Source: Cyclobacteriaceae bacterium (GTDB taxonomy: Bacteria; Bacteroidota; Bacteroidia; Cytophagales; Cyclobacteriaceae). Taken from it: a DNA stretch of 5,344 nt. The stretch is from NCBI GenBank assembly GCA_029861825.1, contig JAOTYN010000312.1, positions 1 through 5,344 of the forward strand, in the 5' to 3' direction. This document shows, piece by piece, positions 1-5,344 of this stretch; the first letter of the stretch is position 1, and every line of letters begins with the position of its first letter. The notes under the pieces were generated by a model. That model was not told the DNA's origin and ran no database searches. It saw nothing but the letters and a program-made list of their open reading frames with translations. A program made the position numbers and the translations under genes.

Positions 1-966
1 TATTTCTTCCGACGCTTCTTCAGCAGGAGTTTCCACCGCTTCAGTTTGGGCTTCGGTTTCAGCTTCAGCAGGTGCTTCTTCCCCAACGGCTTCTGTTGCT
101 TCATCAGCTTTGGCCTCAGCTGGAGTTTCCTCCGTGGGAGCTGCCTCTGTGGATTGTTCACTAGCGGCCTCAGCTGGAGTCTCCTCGGCAGGTGCTTCTT
201 CCGCAGGAGTTTCCACCGCTCCAGTTTGGGCTTCGGTTTCAGCTTCAGCAGGTGCTTCTTCCCCAACGGCTTCTGTTGCTTCATCAGCTTTGGCCTCAGC
301 TGGAGTCTCCTCGGCAGGTGCTTCTGCCGCAGGAGCTTTGCCGGTAGCTGGCGCAGGTTCTGCTACTTCTGTCGTCTCTTTTGGAGTTTCCTTTGAGGGA
401 GCTGCCTCTGTGGATTGTTCACTAGTGGCCTCAGCTGGAGTTTCCTCCGTGGGAGCTGCCTCAGCTTCTCCCTCCGTTACCTCGGAAGCAGCCTCTGCGG
501 CAACTGCCGCCGCCGCCTTACTCCTAATAGCCTCTACTCTAGCCTCTTTAACTTTTCGTTCCGCTTCCAGGCGTTCCTTGGCCTTAGCAGCTTGTTCTTG
601 ACCCAGCCGATCAATTTTGGCGGTTACTTTGGCTTCTTTCTCTTTCAGCCAGTCTGCCAGTCTTTTATCCGCTTCTTCCTGGGTTATGGCTCCTTTAATA
701 ACTCCTACCTGAAGATGCTTACGGATCATGATCCCTTTATAGGAGAGCATGGCCCGTACGGTATCGGTGGGCTGTGCTCCTTTCATTACCCATTCGAAGG
801 CCTTTTCTTCATCAATATTGATGATTGCAGGATCGGTGTTGGGATTGTAGATCCCAATTTTTTCAATAAATCGACCATCTCGTGGTGATCTGGCGTCGGC
901 TACGACCACGTCGTACAGTGCCAGTTTCTTGCGTCCTCGACGCGCTAATCTAATTTTTACAGACAT
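1..966 (-). CDS. rpsP: 30S ribosomal protein S16 with long acidic repetitive C-terminal tail (3' end beyond window)
   Basis: S16 binds the 5' domain of 16S rRNA and is part of the small ribosomal subunit body. The N-terminus is diagnostic: MSVKIRLARRGRKK, then VVADARSPRDGRFIEKIG and YNPN at about residues 1-43, and the S16 core runs to about residue 90. Residues 95-150 (QEEADKRLADWLKEKEAK onward) are charged and heptad-like, probably a helix or coiled coil as in other Bacteroidota S16. From about residue 150 the chain is almost only Ala, Glu, Thr and Pro. By hand count residues 165-322 contain 47 Glu, 2 Asp, 5 Lys and no Arg. No aromatic residue follows Trp106. The frame stays open to base 1 (322 codons), so the stop and any downstream gene (rimM is the usual neighbour; inference) lie outside. 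The start is the ATG at 966-964, preceded by A-rich sequence without a Shine-Dalgarno. The core identity is certain; the tail's role is unknown. Confidence 0.95.
   Translation of the reverse strand, partial: MSVKIRLARRGRKKLALYDVVVADARSPRDGRFIEKIGIYNPNTDPAIINIDEEKAFEWVMKGAQPTDTVRAMLSYKGIMIRKHLQVGVIKGAITQEEADKRLADWLKEKEAKVTAKIDRLGQEQAAKAKERLEAERKVKEARVEAIRSKAAAAVAAEAASEVTEGEAEAAPTEETPAEATSEQSTEAAPSKETPKETTEVAEPAPATGKAPAAEAPAEETPAEAKADEATEAVGEEAPAEAETEAQTGAVETPAEEAPAEETPAEAASEQSTEAAPTEETPAEAKADEATEAVGEEAPAEAETEAQTEAVETPAEEASEEI
14..132 (-). repeat. Repeat A, distal copy (S16 residues 279-318)
   Basis: This 119-bp segment matches 194-312 at 116 of 119 positions, at an offset of exactly 180 bp (60 codons). 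The differences are at 22/202, 41/221 and 127/307. The first and last are silent; the middle one changes Gly249 in the proximal copy to Glu309 here. It encodes a 40-residue block beginning EETPAEAKADEATEA and ending ETPAEEA. It is an in-frame internal duplication in the rpsP tail. Confidence 0.93.
136..186 (-). repeat. Repeat B, distal copy (S16 residues 261-277)
   Basis: This 51-bp segment matches 397-447 at 49 of 51 positions, with an offset of 261 bp, again a multiple of three. The mismatches are at 165/426 (Ala268 here, Thr181 in the other copy) and 181/442 (silent). It encodes EETPAEAASEQSTEAAP. An overlapping 37-bp exact match pairs 111-147 with 426-462, because the EETPAEA module itself recurs. 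Confidence 0.9.
194..312 (-). repeat. Repeat A, proximal copy (S16 residues 219-258)
   Basis: Partner of the copy at 14-132. It encodes the same 40-residue acidic block, with Gly at residue 249. The two copies are separated by a 20-codon segment (residues 259-278) that contains one copy of repeat B, giving the order A-B-A in the tail. Confidence 0.93.
397..447 (-). repeat. Repeat B, proximal copy (S16 residues 174-190)
   Basis: First copy of the 17-residue block EETPAEATSEQSTEAAP in the tail. Unlike the distal copy, which is followed by repeat A after one codon, this one is followed by a 28-residue non-repeated stretch (residues 191-218) that holds three of the tail's five lysines. The tail can therefore be read as B, unique spacer, A, B, A. 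Confidence 0.9.
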
Positions 967-1011
967 TTTCTTTAATCATTACGTATGGAACACGTCCAAA
1001 TTTAAGGTGTG

Positions 1012-1043
1012 CAAAGGTAGTGTAATTTTCAAAACTTCACAAA
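1012..1043 (-). promoter_or_regulatory. Predicted rpsP promoter, Bacteroidota type
   Basis: On the minus strand TACCTTTG (1019-1012) matches the Bacteroidota primary-sigma -7 consensus TAnnTTTG exactly. A TTTG (1043-1040) lies upstream, with 20 bp between its TTG and the -7 box. The -7 element ends 45 bases before the ATG, which would leave a 5' untranslated leader of roughly 40 bases. The motif is read from sequence; promoter activity is inferred. A second -7-like match, TAAATTTG at 1004-997, has no suitable upstream TTG. Confidence 0.72.
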
Positions 1044-1134
1044 GTATTTGAGGCGATGTTATATGTGAGTGGTTGCCAGTTCATATTCCTGTCATAAAAG
1101 TCAAATTCCATAATATACATTACATTAGAATATT

Positions 1135-1152
1135 CGTATAATCGTTTATACG
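1135..1152. promoter_or_regulatory. Perfect 7-bp inverted repeat, candidate operator upstream of sucA
   Basis: CGTATAA (1135-1141) and TTATACG (1146-1152) are exact reverse complements separated by TCGT. The element ends three bases before the TTTG of the predicted sucA -33 box and is centred about 48 bases upstream of the estimated transcription start. That is a plausible position for an activator or repressor of the sucAB operon. The region is AT-rich, so a chance palindrome is possible. No regulator family is recognised from the half-site. Confidence 0.4.
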
Positions 1153-1155
1153 GTT

Positions 1156-1185
1156 TTTGTATTTTACTGTGGTTTTATACCTTTG
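1156..1185 (+). promoter_or_regulatory. Predicted sucAB promoter, Bacteroidota type
   Basis: TTTG at 1156-1159 and TACCTTTG at 1178-1185 are separated by 18 bp and fit the Bacteroidota -33/-7 pattern (TTTG, TAnnTTTG). The -7 box is identical to the one proposed for rpsP on the other strand. Transcription starting around 1192 would give a leader of only about 15 bases before the sucA ATG, too short for a riboswitch or leader attenuator. The motif is seen; its use is inferred. Confidence 0.75.
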
Positions 1186-1206
1186 GTTAATCTGCTTTGA
1201 ATTGAA

Positions 1207-3912
1207 ATGGACCCGTATTCCTATATCTCCAATGCCCATAGTTCATATATTGATGAACTTTATCGATCCTATCAGCAGGATCCTCATTCGGTAGACCCTA
1301 GTTGGCGCCTTTTCTTCGAGGGGTTTGAATTTTCCCAGGCCAAGGTTCCCACACCAGTGGGTGATGAGTCCTCTTACAAGGAAGTTCAGGTGCGTTATCT
1401 CATACATGCTTATCGCAGCCGAGGTCACCTAAAGTCCGATACTAACCCTGTTCGGCAACGTAAGGACAGAAAAGCGCTGCTTCATCTAGAACACTTTGGA
1501 TTATCCAAAGACGACCTGGAGACTGAATTCGAAGGTGGCAAAACCATAGGCATTGGCCGCGCTAAATTAAAAGATATTGTAAAGGCGCTGGAATCCATTT
1601 ACGAAGGACCTGTGGGTTTTGAGTACATGTACATCCGCGAACCGGAGATCCTGGAATGGTTTACCACCAAATCCGAAAAAGAAGCTTTGAACTTTGATCC
1701 CTCTGTGGAGGAAAAACAACGGATCCTTACCAAGCTGAATGAGGCGGTGGTTTTTGAAAATTTCCTACATACCAAGTATATAGGTCAAAAGCGCTTCAGT
1801 TTAGAAGGTGGGGAAACCTCCATACCCGCATTGGACTCCATAATTAACAACAGCGTCAAACTGGGAGTTGAAGAAGTAGTGATCGGTATGGCGCATCGTG
1901 GCCGGCTTAATGTTCTGGCCAACATTATGGGCAAAACCTACGAGCAGATCTTTAGTGAGTTCGAAGGAACCCAACCCGATCTAACGATGGGAGATGGAGA
2001 TGTGAAATACCATATGGGATTCTCAAGTGAAGTAGTTACGCCCTCAGGTAAAACCATATACTTGAAATTAGCGCCTAACCCCTCACATTTGGAAGCAGTT
2101 GACCCGGTGGTTCAAGGATTTTCCAGGGCCAAAATTGATAAACAATACCAGAGCGACCCCGATAAAGTTCTTCCCATATTGATCCATGGAGATGCGGCAA
2201 TCGCAGGTCAGGGTTTGGTTTATGAAGTGGCTCAAATGTCCAAATTGGAAGGGTATCAGACCGGAGGAACTATCCATTTTGTGATCAATAATCAGGTTGG
2301 ATTTACCACCGACTTTGAAGAAGCCCGGTCCAGCATATACTGTACGGATGTAGCCAAAATAATAGATGCTCCGGTACTACATGTTAACGGTGATGATCCT
2401 GAAGCGGTGATCTTCTGCGCCAAACTAGCAGCGGAGTTCCGACAGCGCTTCAACCGGGACATTTTTATCGATATGGTATGTTATCGGCGGCATGGGCATA
2501 ATGAAAGTGACGAACCGAAATTCACACAACCCTCATTGTACAACATCATCTCCAAGCACCCTAATCCCAGGGAAGTGTACAACAAGAGGCTGATCGATAG
2601 AGGCGAGGTAGATGCAGAACTTGCCAAAAACATGGACAAGGAGTTCCGGGGTTTGTTACAGGATCGATTGAACATGGTGAAACAACAAAAATTGCCCTAT
2701 CATTATCAACCGATGGAAGAGGAGTGGCGCAGCTTACGCAAATCCGAACCCAGTGACTTTGAGAAATCACCGGATACTTTTATAAGTACCGAGGTGATCG
2801 ACCAGGTGGGCAAGGCCCTCATCAAAATACCCCAGGATTTCAAACCCATTAAACAAATCGAGAAGCAACTCAAACAGCGTCAGGAGATGTTCTTCGAAAA
2901 AAAAGAATTGAATTGGGCCTCTGCTGAATTACTGGCCTACGGTTCTTTGTTGCTGGAAAATAAATTAGTACGCCTTTCCGGTCAGGATAGCCGCAGGGGA
3001 ACCTTCTCGCATAGACATGCGGTAATCAGAGATGCCTCTACCAACGAACCGTACTCCAGCCTGGATTACATATCAGACAATCAAGAGAAATTTGATATCC
3101 ACAATTCGTTGCTATCGGAGTTTGGAGTAATGGGATTTGAGTTTGGTTATGCCATGGCCAATCCTAATGCCCTGGTTATTTGGGAAGCTCAATTCGGAGA
3201 TTTCGCCAACGGCGCTCAGGTATTGATCGATCAATTCATTACTGCCAGCTATACTAAATGGCACCGTATGAACGGTTTAGTATTGCTATTGCCCCATGGG
3301 TATGAAGGTCAAGGACCAGAACACAGCAACGCCCGTCCCGAGCGGTTTTTGCAAATGGCTGCCGGCTGGAATATGTTCGTGGCCAACTTAACTACTCCGG
3401 CCAACCTCTTCCATGCTTTCAGAAGGCAATTGTCCTTACCTTTCCGTATGCCGTTGATCATCATGTCGCCCAAATCCCTATTGCGTCATCCCAAGGTAGT
3501 AAGCCCGCTCAGTGATTTTACGGAAGGAGGCTTCAAGGAGATAATACCGGACAGCTATGTTACCAACAGTAAAGTGAAAAAAGTTCTATGCTGCTCGGGC
3601 AAGATCTATTACGAGCTTCTGGAGGTCCAACAAAAACAGAAACGTAAGGATGTGGCCATAATTCGGGTAGAACAGCTTCACCCTTTTCCCAAGAACCAGA
3701 TCCTGAAGGAACTAAAAAAGTACAAGGTAGACCGCATAAATTGGGTGCAGGAAGAGCCAGAAAATATGGGTGCCTGGGCCTTTATTCTCAGATCTTTCCG
3801 GGAAGTGAAAAAAGATATTATATCCCGAAGAGCTACCGCCTCAACAGCTACCGGTTATCATCGGGTACATCAAGAAGAACAGAATGATATTATAGAACGG
3901 GCTTTTAGTTAA
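1207..3912 (+). CDS. sucA: 2-oxoglutarate dehydrogenase E1 component (thiamine diphosphate-dependent decarboxylase)
   Basis: E1 decarboxylates 2-oxoglutarate on thiamine diphosphate and passes the succinyl group to the lipoyl arm of E2 in the cytoplasmic complex. The 901-residue product is full length for the family (E. coli SucA is 933). Residues 4-42 form the short E1 N-terminal segment (ending PSWRLFFEGF). The E1 domain carries HRGRLNVLAN at 230-239 and VKYHMGFSS around His269, the counterparts of E. coli His260 and His298. The cofactor motif starts at Gly328-Asp329 (GDAAIAGQG) and ends at Asn361-Asn362, with the same 33-residue Asp-Asn spacing as E. coli. RRHGHNESDEP follows. The transketolase-like pyrimidine-binding domain starts near 569 and includes EAQFGDFANG (660-669) and HGYEGQGPEHS (697-707). 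The C-terminal E1 domain runs from about 765 to the end. An in-frame TGA at 1198-1200 fixes the ATG at 1207. sucB follows 18 bases after the TAA. No catalytic residue appears to be missing. Confidence 0.98.
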   Translation: MDPYSYISNAHSSYIDELYRSYQQDPHSVDPSWRLFFEGFEFSQAKVPTPVGDESSYKEVQVRYLIHAYRSRGHLKSDTNPVRQRKDRKALLHLEHFGLSKDDLETEFEGGKTIGIGRAKLKDIVKALESIYEGPVGFEYMYIREPEILEWFTTKSEKEALNFDPSVEEKQRILTKLNEAVVFENFLHTKYIGQKRFSLEGGETSIPALDSIINNSVKLGVEEVVIGMAHRGRLNVLANIMGKTYEQIFSEFEGTQPDLTMGDGDVKYHMGFSSEVVTPSGKTIYLKLAPNPSHLEAVDPVVQGFSRAKIDKQYQSDPDKVLPILIHGDAAIAGQGLVYEVAQMSKLEGYQTGGTIHFVINNQVGFTTDFEEARSSIYCTDVAKIIDAPVLHVNGDDPEAVIFCAKLAAEFRQRFNRDIFIDMVCYRRHGHNESDEPKFTQPSLYNIISKHPNPREVYNKRLIDRGEVDAELAKNMDKEFRGLLQDRLNMVKQQKLPYHYQPMEEEWRSLRKSEPSDFEKSPDTFISTEVIDQVGKALIKIPQDFKPIKQIEKQLKQRQEMFFEKKELNWASAELLAYGSLLLENKLVRLSGQDSRRGTFSHRHAVIRDASTNEPYSSLDYISDNQEKFDIHNSLLSEFGVMGFEFGYAMANPNALVIWEAQFGDFANGAQVLIDQFITASYTKWHRMNGLVLLLPHGYEGQGPEHSNARPERFLQMAAGWNMFVANLTTPANLFHAFRRQLSLPFRMPLIIMSPKSLLRHPKVVSPLSDFTEGGFKEIIPDSYVTNSKVKKVLCCSGKIYYELLEVQQKQKRKDVAIIRVEQLHPFPKNQILKELKKYKVDRINWVQEEPENMGAWAFILRSFREVKKDIISRRATASTATGYHRVHQEEQNDIIERAFS

Positions 3913-3930
3913 GTCCTAACCAATCAAAAT

Positions 3931-5344
3931 ATGGGTTTAGAAATTAAAGTGCCGGCAGTTGGTGAGTCCATCACAGAGGTGACTGTTGGACAGTGGCTCA
4001 AGCAAGACGGTGACTATGTAGAAGTGGATGAAATCATTTGTGAACTGGAGTCCGATAAAGCTTCTTTTGAGCTTAATGCGGAAGTTGCTGGTATTCTTAA
4101 GACTAAAGCTCAGGAAGGGGATACCTTGGAAATTGGGGCGGTTATTTGTGAAATAGATGCCCAAGAGGCTCCTGCTACCACGGACCCGGTGGCTGTCGAG
4201 AGTGCTTCCGAAGAGGTAGCACCCAGCTCCACACCCGCTGGTTCAGGTGATATTATTGAGATGAGGGTGCCAGAAGTTGGGGAGTCCATTACGGAGGTAG
4301 TTATTGGCGCTTGGCTGAAAAATGACGGAGATCAGGTAGCTTTGGATGAGACCATTGCCGATATAGAATCCGACAAAGCTTCCTTTGAGCTGCCTGCCGA
4401 GGGCACCGGAATATTGAGGATTGTAGCCCAGGAAGGTGATACCCTGGAAATTGGGGCCTTAATCTGTAAGATTGAGCTCCGTGAGGAGGGCATCCCATCG
4501 ACCTCTGCCCCGGCACCTAATGCTCCTACCGCTGAAGCGCCTGTCTCCTCTGGCACGGGTTATGCCCAAGGTCATCCATCTCCGGCGGCTGCCAAGATAC
4601 TTGCCGAAAAAAACATGGATCCGGCTCAGGTAGCAGGTAGTGGTGTGGACGGACGCATTACCAAAGAAGACGCTGTGAAAGCAACTCCTGCGGCTAAAGA
4701 GGCCTCACAAGTGTCCGTCACACCCGCAGGTGAGAGGGGGCAGCGCCGTGAGAAAATGACCAGCCTGCGTAAGACCATCGCCAAAAGGTTGGTAGCCTCC
4801 AAGAATGAGACGGCTATGCTGACCACTTTTAACGAAGTGGATATGCACCCCATAATGGAAATCCGCAGAAAGTACAAAGAACAGTTTAAGGAGAAGAAAG
4901 AAGTAGGATTGGGTTTCATGTCCTTTTTTACCAAGGCGGTTTGCCTGGCCCTTCAGGAGTGGCCGTCGGTGAATGCCATGATTGATGGTGAGGAAATGGT
5001 TTTCAATGATTACTGTGATATTTCCATTGCCGTCAGCAGCCCTAAAGGACTAGTAGTCCCGGTAATCAGGAATGCTGAGACCCTAAACTTTGAACAAATC
5101 GAAAAGGAAGTGGTACGTTTGGCCAGGAAAGCACGTGATGGCAAACTCAGTATTGAAGAAATGACCGGCGGCACGTTTACTATTACCAACGGAGGAATCT
5201 TTGGCAGCATGCTTTCAACACCCATAATCAATCAGCCCCAGAGCGCCATTTTGGGTATGCACAACATTGTCTCGCGACCGGTGGCGGTAAACGGTGAGGT
5301 CGTGATCAGGCCGGTGATGTATGTGGCTTTGTCTTATGACCATC
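3931..5344 (+). CDS. sucB: 2-oxoglutarate dehydrogenase E2, dihydrolipoyllysine succinyltransferase, with two lipoyl domains (3' end beyond window)
   Basis: E2 forms the core of the complex and transfers the succinyl group from lipoyl-lysine to CoA. The 471 residues seen give this order: lipoyl domain 1 (about 3-76, ESDKAS with Lys43), an Ala/Pro/Ser/Glu-rich linker, lipoyl domain 2 (about 109-182, ESDKAS with Lys149), a second flexible linker, the E1/E3-binding domain (about 216-250, PSPAAAKILAEK to GRITKEDAV), a third linker, and the catalytic acyltransferase domain from about 272. In that domain TFTITNGGIFGS (415-426), TPIINQPQSAILGMH and the closing YDH are typical of succinyltransferases. 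The last whole codon is His471, the catalytic histidine expected in the YDHR..DG motif. I estimate about 35 residues are missing. Most SucB proteins, such as that of E. coli, have one lipoyl domain. The ATG is 18 bases after the sucA stop, in the same frame, with no Shine-Dalgarno, so co-transcription with sucA is likely. Confidence 0.97.
   Translation, partial: MGLEIKVPAVGESITEVTVGQWLKQDGDYVEVDEIICELESDKASFELNAEVAGILKTKAQEGDTLEIGAVICEIDAQEAPATTDPVAVESASEEVAPSSTPAGSGDIIEMRVPEVGESITEVVIGAWLKNDGDQVALDETIADIESDKASFELPAEGTGILRIVAQEGDTLEIGALICKIELREEGIPSTSAPAPNAPTAEAPVSSGTGYAQGHPSPAAAKILAEKNMDPAQVAGSGVDGRITKEDAVKATPAAKEASQVSVTPAGERGQRREKMTSLRKTIAKRLVASKNETAMLTTFNEVDMHPIMEIRRKYKEQFKEKKEVGLGFMSFFTKAVCLALQEWPSVNAMIDGEEMVFNDYCDISIAVSSPKGLVVPVIRNAETLNFEQIEKEVVRLARKARDGKLSIEEMTGGTFTITNGGIFGSMLSTPIINQPQSAILGMHNIVSRPVAVNGEVVIRPVMYVALSYDH

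Noticed and set aside
14..447. Repeated segments with regular spacing, considered as a CRISPR array or intergenic repeat family
   Set aside because: The repeats are long, in frame with a ribosomal protein gene, and differ mostly at silent positions. The spacing segments are coding and themselves repetitive, not unique spacers.
46..888. Three overlapping plus-strand open frames (46-396, 110-601, 415-888) opposite rpsP, one Ser/Ala-rich and two Phe/Ser/Leu/Cys-rich
   Set aside because: They are mirror images of the low-complexity Ala/Glu repeats on the minus strand, where GAA/GAG/GCN codons leave few stops in any frame. They show no recognisable domain, and the minus-strand frame is clearly S16.
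997..1004. Second -7-like match TAAATTTG on the minus strand before rpsP
   Set aside because: It fits TAnnTTTG, but no TTG lies at a suitable distance upstream, whereas the box at 1012-1019 has one. It may be a minor start at best.
1243..2770. Minus-strand open frames inside sucA (1243-1428, 2083-2277, 2481-2675, 2561-2770)
   Set aside because: They are short, overlap a strongly conserved full-length enzyme gene, and show no family signal or promoter-like sequence that I can see.
3937..5231. Minus-strand open frames inside sucB (3937-4164, 4301-4516, 4332-4556, 4626-4934, 5010-5231)
   Set aside because: They are antisense shadows of the sucB coding frame. Two overlap each other, and none resembles a known protein.
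3931..5344. Reading the E2 gene as aceF (pyruvate dehydrogenase E2) because of its two lipoyl domains
   Set aside because: It directly follows sucA, and the motifs TFTITNGGIFGS and TPIINQPQSAILGMH are those of 2-oxoglutarate dehydrogenase succinyltransferases.
1..5344. An undescribed defence, mobile or biosynthetic system
   Set aside because: All coding space is explained by rpsP, sucA and sucB. There are no transposases, integrases, RNA genes or unknown complete genes in the window.

Overview
The window looks like ordinary chromosomal DNA from a member of the Bacteroidota. I infer this from three things. The S16 protein has the coiled-coil plus Ala/Glu-rich C-terminal tail known from this phylum. 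Two promoters carry the phylum-type -7 element TAnnTTTG with an upstream TTTG. None of the three genes has a purine-rich Shine-Dalgarno sequence; the bases before each start are A/T-rich instead. I cannot place it more precisely than the phylum.

Layout: positions 1-966 (minus strand) hold rpsP, encoding 30S ribosomal protein S16. Its 3' end lies beyond the left edge. At 322 residues without a stop it is far longer than the usual S16 (about 80 residues, or roughly 150-200 in Bacteroidota by recollection), because of a repetitive, very acidic tail. Positions 967-1206 are a divergent intergenic region with one convincing promoter facing each way and a short perfect inverted repeat just upstream of the sucA promoter. 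Positions 1207-3912 (plus) hold a complete sucA, the E1 subunit of 2-oxoglutarate dehydrogenase. Positions 3931-5344 (plus) hold sucB, the E2 succinyltransferase subunit, cut by the right edge at its catalytic histidine. This E2 carries two lipoyl domains instead of the common single one.

The two plus-strand genes form an apparent operon with an 18-base gap and together supply two of the three enzymes that convert 2-oxoglutarate to succinyl-CoA in the TCA cycle; E3 (lipoamide dehydrogenase) is not in the window. rpsP is divergently transcribed and functionally unrelated. There are no RNA genes, mobile elements or CRISPR arrays that I can support, and I see no novel multi-gene system. The points most worth a second look are the expanded S16 tail with its DNA repeats, the duplicated lipoyl domain, and the inverted repeat in front of sucA.
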